From contig JALSQH010000258.1 in NCBI GenBank assembly GCA_026985515.1, forward strand, positions 1 through 10,940: a stretch of 10,940 nucleotides of DNA. The letters are read 5' to 3'. Shown in pieces: positions 1 to 7,318 of this stretch. The position numbers were made by a program, and so were the translations under genes. How positions within the stretch are numbered: the stretch's first letter is position 1; each line of letters opens with the position of its first letter. Source of the DNA: a bacterium (GTDB taxonomy: Bacteria > JALSQH01). Below the pieces are notes generated by a model, which saw nothing but the letters and a program-made list of their open reading frames with translations, searched no databases and had not been told where the DNA came from.

Positions 1-144
1 GACACTGCATGTGTTAATTATCATCACATCCGCATCATCAGGAGTTGATGTTACAGAATACCCCTTTGCCTTCAGAATGGATGCCATGATAAGGGAGTCA
101 TACTCATTCATCTGACATCCGTAGGTTTCAATGTAAACTTTCAT
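1..144 (-). CDS. miaB: MiaB-type tRNA methylthiotransferase, N-terminal fragment
   Basis: Only the first 48 codons lie in the window; the gene runs off the left edge. The translation begins MKVYIETYGCQMNEYDS and ends at NTCSV. This matches the N-terminal UPF0004 domain of the MiaB/RimO/MtaB radical-SAM methylthiotransferases. Cys10 and Cys46 are the first two of the three cysteines that bind the auxiliary 4Fe-4S cluster in this family. The YGCQMNEYDS form is typical of MiaB, which adds the 2-methylthio group to isopentenyl-A37 of tRNAs. RimO and MtaB usually differ here. The radical-SAM and TRAM domains are outside the window, so the subfamily call is an inference. I see no clear Shine-Dalgarno site before the ATG. 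A promoter-like pair ends about 10 bases upstream, so the leader may be very short. Confidence 0.88.
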   Translation of the reverse strand, partial: MKVYIETYGCQMNEYDSLIMASILKAKGYSVTSTPDDADVMIINTCSV

Positions 145-154
145 ACCAATTTTA

Positions 155-182
155 AGTATATGGAAGAAGTGGATGAAAGCAA
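155..182 (-). promoter_or_regulatory. Putative sigma70-type promoter of miaB
   Basis: On the minus strand TTGCTT (182-177) and TATACT (160-155) are separated by 16 bases and lie just upstream of the miaB ATG at 144. Ten bases separate the -10 box from the ATG, so the transcript would have a leader of only a few bases. That fits the lack of a Shine-Dalgarno site. Prediction from sequence only. Confidence 0.4.
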
Positions 183-198
183 AAACAGTGTTTTGCTT
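177..198. promoter_or_regulatory. Perfect 8-bp inverted repeat overlapping the miaB -35 box
   Basis: The arms AAGCAAAA (177-184) and TTTTGCTT (191-198) are perfectly complementary around the six-base centre ACAGTG. One arm covers the proposed -35 hexamer of miaB. It could be an operator or, read as RNA, a small hairpin. It has no strong U-run, so I do not call it a terminator. Confidence 0.3.
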
Positions 199-217
199 GA
201 AGATCTCTTTGGATAGT

Positions 218-246
218 TTGCATGTATTCTTCCAATAAGGTATAAT
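218..246 (+). promoter_or_regulatory. Putative promoter of the EtfD-like gene
   Basis: A perfect -10 box TATAAT (241-246) lies 17 bases after TTGCAT (218-223), which matches the first three bases of the -35 consensus. Transcription would start near 252-254, giving a leader of about 40 bases that carries the Shine-Dalgarno site GGAGG at 279-283, eight bases before the ATG at 292. A second TATAAT at 262-267 has no matching -35 box. Confidence 0.55.
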
Positions 247-253
247 GTGGCTG

Positions 254-273
254 GTATACTGTATAATGTATAC
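254..273. promoter_or_regulatory. Imperfect 20-bp palindrome at the transcription start, candidate operator
   Basis: GTATAC (254-259) and GTATAC (268-273) flank an eight-base centre, and 16 of the 20 positions are symmetric. The element begins at the predicted start site of the EtfD-like gene, where a bound repressor would block initiation. Size and symmetry fit a TetR- or GntR-type dimer site, the kinds of regulators that often respond to acyl-CoAs in fatty-acid genes. No regulator gene is in the window, so its identity is unknown. Confidence 0.4.
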
Positions 274-291
274 AAAACGGAGGTTTAAAAA

Positions 292-2400
292 ATGAGTATA
301 TCTCAGGTAATTGGCATTATTTTAATGGTTGCGGCTTTTGGTTACTTCTTCTGGAATGTGTGGCGACATTATAAGATTGCCATGATGGCAAAGCCTGATG
401 ATTCAAGGTTCAACAACTACTGGGAGAGACTGAAGGGATTAATTGTCACTGCCTTTACCCAGATCAGGTGTACTAGCAAGAAACCATACTGGCTGGGTGC
501 ATGGGAACATTTCTTCCTCTTCTGGGGCTTTGTATTCATCCAGTTTGAGAGTATCGGAATGATGATTAAAACTGTCTGGCCTTCCTTTTCATGGGAACTA
601 GTATGGGGACCTTCTGTACAGGGTGTTTATGTTTTCTGGGAAGACCTTGTTAAGACATGGGTTATCCTGATGATAATTGTCTCTCTTATCAGAAGATTCA
701 TAATCAGGGAAAAAACCCTTCACAATACTTTTGATGCATTCCTGATTCTAACATTTATTTTCATAATTGCCTTTACAGGTTATCTGTCCAATGGATATGA
801 GATCTTTGTGGAACATAATGAAGTTACCGCGAAATGGGCAATTATTTCTCTTCCCGTGTTGAAGGCACTCGGTTACCCATATTCCGAATCTGCAATGGAA
901 GTACTCAATGGTTTTTCTCTGTGGTTACATGTCCTTGTCCTCTATGTGTTCCTCAATTATCTTCTCTATTCAAAACACATGCATATCCTGGGTCTCTGGC
1001 CGAAGATATTTTTCAGGAATCTTGAAGATAACAAACTTAAACTTGAACCCATTGATTTTGAGGATGAATCCATTGAAAAATGGGGTATAACTCACTGGGA
1101 AGAGATTCCATGGACAAGGTTACTGGATGCCTATGCTTGTACCGAGTGCAACAGGTGTACTGATCAGTGTCCTGCAAATACGACGGGTAAGGTCCTTGCT
1201 CCTGGCGATATGATACAGAATCTCAGAAGGATGGTTTTGAAGGAAGGAAGGGAGGCATACAGAAAAGGTGAACTTCCTCCACAGGAGGAAAGACACGGGC
1301 TTGTTCTCAGGAATGAGGAGTTACAGGAGAAATATGGTGGGGAAGTTCCCCATGAAGCTGATGGAACATGGATTATTCCCGAGGAGGCTCTCTGGCAGTG
1401 TACCACCTGTGGTGCATGTATGAATGTGTGTCCTGTTTATAATGAGCATCCAATCCACATCATGGAGATGAGAAGATACTTTGTAATGACAGAAGGATCC
1501 ATGCCTCAGGAACTGGCAAATACCTTTAAAAATATCGAACGGGGTTACAACCCCTGGGGTATTGGATACAACAAGAGGGCTGACTGGGCAAAAGATGTTG
1601 ATATAAAACATATCTCGGAAGTTGAAAATCCCGAGTATCTTTACTTTGTGGGTTGCGCCGGGTCATTTGATGACAGAGCCATTAAAGTTTCAAAAGCGAT
1701 GGTTAATATACTCAATGCAGCCGGAATATCCTTTGGTTTTCTTGGAATAGATGAAGTTTGCTGTGGTGATACGGCAAGAAGGGCGGGTAATGAGTACCTC
1801 TTTGACATGCTTGCGGTTCAGAATCTGATGAATTTTGCTACTTACAATGTGAAAAAGATCATTGTCACATGTCCCCACGGATATCAGACTCTAAAGCATG
1901 ATTATCCTCAGATTCTTGAAAAATACAGACACCATCCCGAATATAAAGAGGTGCTTGAAAATTACGAGGGTTTTGAGGTTGTGCATCATACTCAGCTGAT
2001 AAATGAACTGCTTGCTCAGGGCAAGATTAAACCGAAGAAGGAATTCAATAAGAAGGTCACATATCACGATTCATGTTACCTTGGCAGACATAACAACATT
2101 TATGAAGAGCCAAGAGCTATCCTTAAAAATCTTGGTGGTAATTACATTGAACTTGACAGGCATCATGATCTTGCTTTCTGCTGTGGTGCAGGTGGAGGAA
2201 TGATGTGGGTGGAGGAGAAGGGTGACAGGATCAACTACAACAGAGCCCAGGAAATTATAAATAAACAGCCTGAAGTCCTGGCTGTTGGATGTCCGTTCTG
2301 TATGACAATGCTTGATGATGGTATCAAGTATTACGGAAAGGAAGAGGAAATTGAGAGGAAGGATATTGCTGAAATAGTCTGGGAAGCAATCAGTGATTGA
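292..2400 (+). CDS. EtfD-like membrane heme/Fe-S oxidoreductase (ETF:menaquinone type)
   Basis: Predicted to pass electrons from electron transfer flavoprotein, and thus from acyl-CoA dehydrogenases, to menaquinone in the membrane. The N-terminal 230 residues form a NarI-like membrane domain with about five helices (roughly 5-22, 69-92, 118-138, 147-167, 207-226). His73, His213 and His229 are candidate heme ligands. A ferredoxin-like region follows with two 4Fe-4S motifs: Cys283/286/289/293 and Cys370/373/376/380. Two HdrD-type CCG domains complete the protein: Cys455, Cys490-Cys491, Cys527 and then Cys595, Cys630-Cys631, Cys667/Cys670. This order and length match the DUF224/EtfD family (mycobacterial EtfD; membrane oxidoreductases of syntrophic fatty-acid oxidisers). 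The start is supported by GGAGG eight bases upstream. No etfAB genes are adjacent, so the partner is inferred. A lactate or other dehydrogenase partner is possible but less likely. Confidence 0.85.
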   Translation: MSISQVIGIILMVAAFGYFFWNVWRHYKIAMMAKPDDSRFNNYWERLKGLIVTAFTQIRCTSKKPYWLGAWEHFFLFWGFVFIQFESIGMMIKTVWPSFSWELVWGPSVQGVYVFWEDLVKTWVILMIIVSLIRRFIIREKTLHNTFDAFLILTFIFIIAFTGYLSNGYEIFVEHNEVTAKWAIISLPVLKALGYPYSESAMEVLNGFSLWLHVLVLYVFLNYLLYSKHMHILGLWPKIFFRNLEDNKLKLEPIDFEDESIEKWGITHWEEIPWTRLLDAYACTECNRCTDQCPANTTGKVLAPGDMIQNLRRMVLKEGREAYRKGELPPQEERHGLVLRNEELQEKYGGEVPHEADGTWIIPEEALWQCTTCGACMNVCPVYNEHPIHIMEMRRYFVMTEGSMPQELANTFKNIERGYNPWGIGYNKRADWAKDVDIKHISEVENPEYLYFVGCAGSFDDRAIKVSKAMVNILNAAGISFGFLGIDEVCCGDTARRAGNEYLFDMLAVQNLMNFATYNVKKIIVTCPHGYQTLKHDYPQILEKYRHHPEYKEVLENYEGFEVVHHTQLINELLAQGKIKPKKEFNKKVTYHDSCYLGRHNNIYEEPRAILKNLGGNYIELDRHHDLAFCCGAGGGMMWVEEKGDRINYNRAQEIINKQPEVLAVGCPFCMTMLDDGIKYYGKEEEIERKDIAEIVWEAISD

Positions 2401-2404
2401 TTCT

Positions 2405-2424
2405 AGGGGGGTTTTTACCCCCCT
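2405..2424 (+). terminator. Hairpin terminator after the EtfD-like gene
   Basis: AGGGGGG (2405-2411) pairs with CCCCCCT (2418-2424) around the loop TTTTTA, starting four bases after the stop codon. The T-run after the stem is broken (GATTTCTTTGTGTTT), so the hairpin is strong but the U-tract is mediocre. Confidence 0.65.
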
Positions 2425-2529
2425 GATTTCTTTGTGTTTGCTATTTTTTCTCTCCACTAATACAGAATTGAGTGGTAGTTTAAAAAGCAGAAAAAATTAG
2501 CGAACCAATGCCGAAATAGTCCAAATACA

Positions 2530-2558
2530 AAAACAGGGGAAATTTATTCCCCTGTTTT
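2530..2558 (-). terminator. Strong terminator overlapping the lipoprotein stop codon; also symmetric for the plus strand
   Basis: A 12-bp perfect stem, AAAACAGGGGAA (2530-2541) and TTCCCCTGTTTT (2547-2558), encloses the five-base loop ATTTA. On the minus strand the right arm encodes the last residues of the beta-propeller gene. The stop codon TAA (2546-2544) lies in the loop, and the left arm supplies the T-run. Because the stem is flanked by A on one side and T on the other, it can also stop plus-strand read-through from the EtfD-like gene. Confidence 0.8.
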
Positions 2559-3761
2559 GAACTGGAAGATTCCTCCCTGATAATCAGTATCGACAAAGGA
2601 TGAGCAATCGGTGGGATTGCCGTTTTCGGGAATTTTAAAAAGGTTCAGAAGGCCAAATACAGGTACATAGAGATTCCCATCGGGACCAAGAAATGGTGCG
2701 TTGAAACTGTCGTTTGGTATGGGTACACTCCATAACAATTTTCCCGTTTCCCTGTCAAGACCAACCACTTCGCTGTAGAGATCAGTGGGAATGGGGAAAT
2801 TACCCTGACCTGTAACAATGGCGTTCATAAAAGTTACTGTACCAACGACTATGTTGTTGAGAACAAGGACTGTGGAAGTCCATTCGGTATCCTTGAAGTT
2901 TTTGCCGGGTGGCTGTGGAAAATCTGCAGTCCATTTAAAATATGGAGCTGAATGAGTCTTATCGGGGGGATGGATTGCCACCACTTCAGGTGTAAGATTG
3001 TTACCATATTCGTCAACCCCCTGGTTCCAGGCATGTACGACCCCATCTTCATCCATGGAAACTGAACCGTAGAGAGGCTTGCCTTTTAATTGCATAACCC
3101 ATGCAGGCTGGCATTCGGGAGGATTGTTCTTGCTCGCTTCATTACATTTCTCAATGTCTGCCACGACGATTCTTGCTCTTTTGTTCTGGTCAAAATCTGA
3201 GACCACCACATATTTGCCATCTGGATCAATTGTCGGTGATGTTCCGCTTCCGCTGAGGAGTTTCATATACCATGCAAGGGAGAGTTTGATTTTTCCGCTG
3301 GAATCTTTTGTGATTTTTATGGCAACCAGTGCACCTGTATCTCCATATCCATCACCATCCTCATCGGGACCACCACCAACAACGAATAACAGGTCTCCGG
3401 TTCCTGCAATTGTATTGTCATTGTATGCACCACTTACACCTATTCCACCTGTGAAAAATGTTTTTATGTTTTCTGAATTGATTTCATCGCCAATAACTCT
3501 TTTAAGCCTGCATTCGAGATATTTGGGAAGTTGCTGAGGTGTGGAGGTCACTTCTTCAGGTTTCAGTGGTCGGAGATTGGTTTCCTGCGTTATACTGTAG
3601 TAGGCAACAATTTTTCCATTGTCCCTGTCAAGTAGAACTACGATTCCATCAGAAGTTGCTGTTGCTACAAATCCCTGAGGGGTAAAGTGGACTCCAAGGG
3701 GAGGCCTGTAGGAGGAAAGAGGAGGATTCCTAAGATTTTCAAAGGATGTATGCCATCGCAA
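2544..3761 (-). CDS. C-terminal 405-codon open part of the beta-propeller lipoprotein
   Basis: This is the longest intact stretch of the broken gene and is likely to be called alone by gene finders, from a TTG at 3761. It has no signal peptide and no Shine-Dalgarno site at that TTG, which reads naturally as an internal leucine. It holds most of the propeller blades, including GIVVLLDRDNGK, SPTIDPDGKYVVVSDF, GSVSMDEDGVVHAW and FNAPFLGPDGNLYVPVFG. It should be read as part of the full-length gene and not as an independent protein. Confidence 0.5.
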   Translation of the reverse strand: MRWHTSFENLRNPPLSSYRPPLGVHFTPQGFVATATSDGIVVLLDRDNGKIVAYYSITQETNLRPLKPEEVTSTPQQLPKYLECRLKRVIGDEINSENIKTFFTGGIGVSGAYNDNTIAGTGDLLFVVGGGPDEDGDGYGDTGALVAIKITKDSSGKIKLSLAWYMKLLSGSGTSPTIDPDGKYVVVSDFDQNKRARIVVADIEKCNEASKNNPPECQPAWVMQLKGKPLYGSVSMDEDGVVHAWNQGVDEYGNNLTPEVVAIHPPDKTHSAPYFKWTADFPQPPGKNFKDTEWTSTVLVLNNIVVGTVTFMNAIVTGQGNFPIPTDLYSEVVGLDRETGKLLWSVPIPNDSFNAPFLGPDGNLYVPVFGLLNLFKIPENGNPTDCSSFVDTDYQGGIFQFKTGE

Positions 3762-4242
3762 GTTCCCATTTTATCAAAGGAGTAGACACCGTCAGGTTTT
3801 TCATTGAATCCATCTGCAACATAAATGTTTTCTTCATTGTCAAGTTCCGGAGAACTTCCAAGTACACCAGGAGAGAGAATTTCCGGATCCTTTGTAAGAT
3901 AGTGTTCACTTCCATCATCAATGTTGACATACCAGAGCTTGCATCCTGAGTATCTTGTCACAACGGTGTAAACCCTGCTTTTTGAAACTGCGGCCATATT
4001 GAAGATCAACCTGTCCTTCAATGCGTGCCATCCTGGTACAGGAGCCGTTGTTGGACCTGGACAAGATATCCTCTCATGTTGTATTCGTTGGCGTGAATCC
4101 CTGGATAGGGTGATTTGAGATATGGGTAGTTCTGGTTAACAAGGCAGACAGAGTAGGATTTGTGAGTGGTCACCTTTTTTGTTTCATTCTTACAGGCGGA
4201 GAAGAGAAAGAGGATTAAAGGAGGAATTACAAATTTTTTCAT
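2544..4242 (-). pseudogene. PQQ-like beta-propeller lipoprotein gene broken by two frameshifts
   Basis: Three minus-strand reading frames join into one protein: 4242 to about 4063, about 4063 to 3762, and 3761 to 2544. Adding one base at each junction gives 1701 bases, exactly 566 codons plus stop. The first piece begins MKKFVIPPLILFLFSAC, a signal peptide with a lipobox-like end (Cys17), behind a good Shine-Dalgarno site (GGGAGG, about five bases before the ATG). The middle piece resumes at CPGPTTAPVPGWHALKD. The third resumes at LRWHTSFENL after FDKMGT. Repeated blade motifs such as LLDRDNGKIVAYYS and GLDRETGKLLWSVP, and phrases like SPELDNEENIYVADG, mark a PQQ/YncE-like beta-propeller. An acidic loop DEDGDGYGD (3339-3365) may bind calcium. 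Its cargo is unknown. It starts 18 bases after the acyl-CoA synthetase stop. True decay and sequencing error cannot be told apart here. Confidence 0.8.
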
Positions 4243-4260
4243 GCTGCCCTCCCAAAAGTT

Positions 4261-6384
4261 TTATTTTATGATCAGTGCATCAAGTACCAGTGGCTCTCCA
4301 TTGACTGTAACAGTTGGGTTCATGTCTATTTCTCTTATTTCGGGGAAGTTTATGGCAAGGTAACTCAGTTTTACCAGAATATCAGCCATTTTTTTCACAT
4401 TCACGGGGGGAAATCCTCTCATTTCACCAAGTATTTTTCTTGATCTGATTGAGTTTATCATTTCAATTGTATCTTCCTCTGTCAGTGGAGCGCAACCTGT
4501 GACAGTATCCCCCAGCACTTCAGTGTAAATTCCTCCCAGTCCAAACATTATGCATGGTGGAAATCCTTTTCTTCTGGTCATCCCTACCAGAAACTCCCTT
4601 TCAAATTTCACCATTGGGGCAACAAGTACATCATATTCTGGATGCTGTGACTTTATTTTTCTGAATATCTCCCTCACTTCGGAGTTGTTTTTCACATTCA
4701 GGAAAACCATACCCTCCTCAGTCTTATGCTGTAGATCAGGGTGGTTTCCTTTTAGAACAACAGGATAGCCAATCTTTTCTGCATGTTCAATTGCCTCAAG
4801 TGATGTGGTTGCCAGATATTCTTCCGGAACGGGTATGCCATAGGATTTCAGTAGCAGTTTTGCGTGATATTCATCAAACTTATCAACACTTTTAAATATC
4901 TTCTCTGCCATCATGGGTGGTGGGGGAACAGTTTCTGGAAGTGGAGGGAAATTTCTGGATTTTATTTTGCTGTAATGATAGAGGGTTATAAGAGAGTTTG
5001 CAGCTTTTTCCGGGGAATCCATTACGGGTATATCCCTCTTCATAAGTTCCGAGACGGCATGATCTTCATGATCCATAAAAGATGAAACTACCACGGGTAT
5101 TCCATACTTTTTTGGAATTGATGCCAGAAACTCCACATCTGCCATAAATACTTTTTCAAATTCTTCATACGGAATGGCAATAAATTTTTTAAGAAGGTTA
5201 TAAACAGGTCTCATAAATCCCGTATCCATAACACCATGTTCAAGGATAGCGTCCACCTCACCACTTTCAGCAACAAGCTGAGGAAGAGTTTTCCCCATTA
5301 GTTCACTTTCTATGGCAAAGGTGATATCAATGGGGTTCTTACTGCTCCCGTGTGGTGGAATAAGTGGCCTGATCCTGCTCTGAAGAGATTCTGAGAAAAG
5401 GGGTACATCCATTCCACCCCTTGTAACTGTATCTGCCATTGCAGTTGCAGGACCCCCCGAATTGCTTATAATTCCCACTCTTTTACCCCGTGGTACCGGC
5501 TGGGTGGCAAGAACCCATCCTTTGTAATAGAGTTCTTCAACTGAATAGACTCTTATGATTCCTGCCTGTCTGAAAATTGCGTCATAAAAACTATCTGGTC
5601 CAGCCATCGCCCCTGTGTGGCTGGCCCCTGATCTTGCTCCTCCTGTGCTTCCTCCCACATACTGGGCGATAATGGGTTTTTCTCTAATTATTGTTCTTGC
5701 TATTCTCAGAAAATTTTCAGGATCTCTTACAGCTTCAATGTAAATGGCTATGGCTCTTGTGTCAGGGTCGCTCCCGAGATATTCAAGGGCGTCATTTATG
5801 CAGATGTCAGTGGAATTTCCGAGGCTTATGGCCTTGCTGAACTTGATACCTTTTTTGTGGAGATAAATGAGTGACTGTGTAACATAGGTGCCGCTCTGGG
5901 ATATCAGTCCCAGTTTCCCGTTTCTATCATACATTGGAAGAACCGTTACATTGAGGGGAAGATGGGAATTGATCACTCCCATGCAGTTTGGACCAACAAA
6001 TCTGATTCCATACTTTTTAGCCGTCTCCAGAAGTTTCTGTTCCAGTTTTGCACCCTCCTCACCTGTTTCCCTGAAACCTGCGGTGATGATTATTGCATGT
6101 TTTGTGCCAATCTTACCAAACTCTTCAAAAACAGGGAGAAGGTTTTTTGCAGGAATGATAAAAATTGCCAGGTCGGGTACATCAGGTAAATCAGAGGGAC
6201 TTTTGTAAGCCGGCTGTCCAAGAACCTGTTTCTCCCTGTGGTGTATGATGTGAACTTTCCCCCTGTAACCACTGTTTATTATGTTAAGATAGTGCATTGT
6301 GCCCATCTTTGTAATGTCGTTGCTAACTCCTACAACAGCAATACTTTCAGGGTTAAAAATTTTGTGTAAAGCCTCTTTTGACAT
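4261..6384 (-). CDS. ADP-forming acyl-CoA synthetase (fused alpha-beta, ACD family)
   Basis: Interconverts acyl-CoA, ADP and phosphate with free acid, CoA and ATP, either conserving the thioester energy or activating acids. From the ATG at 6384 it has 707 residues in the usual fused order. A CoA-binding Rossmann domain comes first (about 5-125), then GPNCMG at 131-136. Two succinyl-CoA-ligase-like domains follow, with SQSGT, LGNSTD and ARSGASHTGA; His256 is the expected phosphohistidine. The C-terminal ATP-grasp domain (about 490-707) has VVLKGN, HKTEEG, MFGLGG at 613-618 and EIDMNP at 685-690. An upstream TTG at 6393 is rejected as the start because it abuts the AAAGGAG ribosome site; the ATG sits nine bases after GGAG. 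Acetate, branched, aryl or longer acyl substrates cannot be told apart by eye. It lies between an amidohydrolase and the lipoprotein gene. Confidence 0.88.
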   Translation of the reverse strand: MSKEALHKIFNPESIAVVGVSNDITKMGTMHYLNIINSGYRGKVHIIHHREKQVLGQPAYKSPSDLPDVPDLAIFIIPAKNLLPVFEEFGKIGTKHAIIITAGFRETGEEGAKLEQKLLETAKKYGIRFVGPNCMGVINSHLPLNVTVLPMYDRNGKLGLISQSGTYVTQSLIYLHKKGIKFSKAISLGNSTDICINDALEYLGSDPDTRAIAIYIEAVRDPENFLRIARTIIREKPIIAQYVGGSTGGARSGASHTGAMAGPDSFYDAIFRQAGIIRVYSVEELYYKGWVLATQPVPRGKRVGIISNSGGPATAMADTVTRGGMDVPLFSESLQSRIRPLIPPHGSSKNPIDITFAIESELMGKTLPQLVAESGEVDAILEHGVMDTGFMRPVYNLLKKFIAIPYEEFEKVFMADVEFLASIPKKYGIPVVVSSFMDHEDHAVSELMKRDIPVMDSPEKAANSLITLYHYSKIKSRNFPPLPETVPPPPMMAEKIFKSVDKFDEYHAKLLLKSYGIPVPEEYLATTSLEAIEHAEKIGYPVVLKGNHPDLQHKTEEGMVFLNVKNNSEVREIFRKIKSQHPEYDVLVAPMVKFEREFLVGMTRRKGFPPCIMFGLGGIYTEVLGDTVTGCAPLTEEDTIEMINSIRSRKILGEMRGFPPVNVKKMADILVKLSYLAINFPEIREIDMNPTVTVNGEPLVLDALIIK

Positions 6385-6416
6385 ACCTGTCAACTCCTTT
6401 TACAGTTTAGTTTATT

Positions 6417-6430
6417 TTAACAGATGTTAA
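6417..6430. promoter_or_regulatory. Palindrome upstream of the acyl-CoA synthetase gene
   Basis: On the minus strand TTAACA and TGTTAA form a perfect 6-bp inverted repeat with a two-base centre, 32 bases before the synthetase ATG. TGTTAAAAT just downstream could serve as a -10 region, but I see no good -35 box. It is a candidate operator. The sequence is AT-rich, so chance is possible. Confidence 0.25.
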
Positions 6431-6466
6431 TGGGAAAGAGAAGGGAAAAGTATTATTCAGGCCCCT

Positions 6467-7318
6467 TTACCTTACCATCCTCCTTCCATTCCGGTAAAGA
6501 ATCTTCTCCTTCGCCTCATCAGAGATGTTTAGCTTTTCAATGCATCTTATCTGCTCCTCCACAGGGTACGGGATAAATGGAAAGTCACTTCCCAGAAGAA
6601 TTCTATCTGCATATTTCTCCATAAATGAATCTGGTGGTGGGGGAGGGGTTTCTGGATGCTTTATTTTCACTCTATCCATGCAGTGGACCATGGTTGTATC
6701 CAGATAAAGGTCTGGATAAAGATCCATAAGTGATGCGAATCTGTCATATTCACCCATTCCAAGGTGAGCCACAATTATTTTCAGCCCTGGAAATTTAATT
6801 AACAGTGGTTCAACATGCTCAGCCCCCGATAATTTTCCCGGATCATAATTTTTCAGCAGCCCTGCATCAGTGGGATGGTGGGAGGCGTGGAGCAGAAGAA
6901 GTCCATTGTATTTCAAAATCTTTTCATAGGCTGGAAATAATCTTTCATCTTCAGGGGGAAAGCCCGCAACATGGGTGTGAAATTTGATCCCCTTCACTCC
7001 GTAATCTTTAAATGCCCTTTCAACAACCTTCTCCGGATCCTCATCTTCAGGATGAACGGTACCGAAGGGAATAATCTCTCCATATTTTTTACCTGCTTCA
7101 CCAACCCACCTGTTGAGAAAATCTGCCACCCCCTTTTTATGTGCGTAGACTGCCACAACCCATTTCTCATAGCCTGAGGATTTCAGGTAGCTGATACTTT
7201 CTTCAAATGTAAATCTGTGGTGGATTCCCCATCCATAGGTTTCAAACCAGTCGTAAATAGCCCTCTGAAAATTTTCAGGAAAGAAGTGGGTATGGAAGTC
7301 TATGAATTTTCTCTTCAT
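6467..7318 (-). CDS. Amidohydrolase-2 family metal-dependent hydrolase or decarboxylase
   Basis: A 283-residue TIM-barrel protein of the amidohydrolase-related type (PF04909-like). Metal ligands and catalytic residues are visible in order: DFHTHFFP (His9, His11), GIKFHTH (His114), LLLHASHH (His144), VAHLG (His185) and LGSDFPF (Asp245). This family includes aromatic-acid decarboxylases (ACMSD, gamma-resorcylate decarboxylase) and lactone or amide hydrolases; the sequence does not fix the substrate. A proline run (225-229) lies in a loop before the last strands. The ATG lacks a Shine-Dalgarno site, and a promoter-like pair places the transcription start at the ATG itself, so the mRNA is probably leaderless. 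The synthetase gene follows after 82 bases on the same strand. An acid released by this enzyme could be a CoA-ligase substrate, but this is conjecture. Confidence 0.8.
   Translation of the reverse strand: MKRKFIDFHTHFFPENFQRAIYDWFETYGWGIHHRFTFEESISYLKSSGYEKWVVAVYAHKKGVADFLNRWVGEAGKKYGEIIPFGTVHPEDEDPEKVVERAFKDYGVKGIKFHTHVAGFPPEDERLFPAYEKILKYNGLLLLHASHHPTDAGLLKNYDPGKLSGAEHVEPLLIKFPGLKIIVAHLGMGEYDRFASLMDLYPDLYLDTTMVHCMDRVKIKHPETPPPPPDSFMEKYADRILLGSDFPFIPYPVEEQIRCIEKLNISDEAKEKILYRNGRRMVR

Noticed and set aside
3079-3537. Plus-strand 152-codon open frame within the lipoprotein gene
   Set aside because: It is antisense to well-formed propeller blades, has no ribosome site and has low-complexity Ser/Pro composition, as expected for a shadow frame.
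3665-4242. ATGA overlap at 4018-4021 that looks like translational coupling of two small genes
   Set aside because: The smaller frame has no function of its own, its ATG is preceded in the same frame by sequence that continues the lipoprotein, and the joined product is coherent. A frameshift explains it better.
6385-6393. TTG at 6393 as the start of the acyl-CoA synthetase
   Set aside because: It directly abuts the AAAGGAG ribosome site, leaving no spacing; the ATG at 6384 is nine bases away from GGAG.
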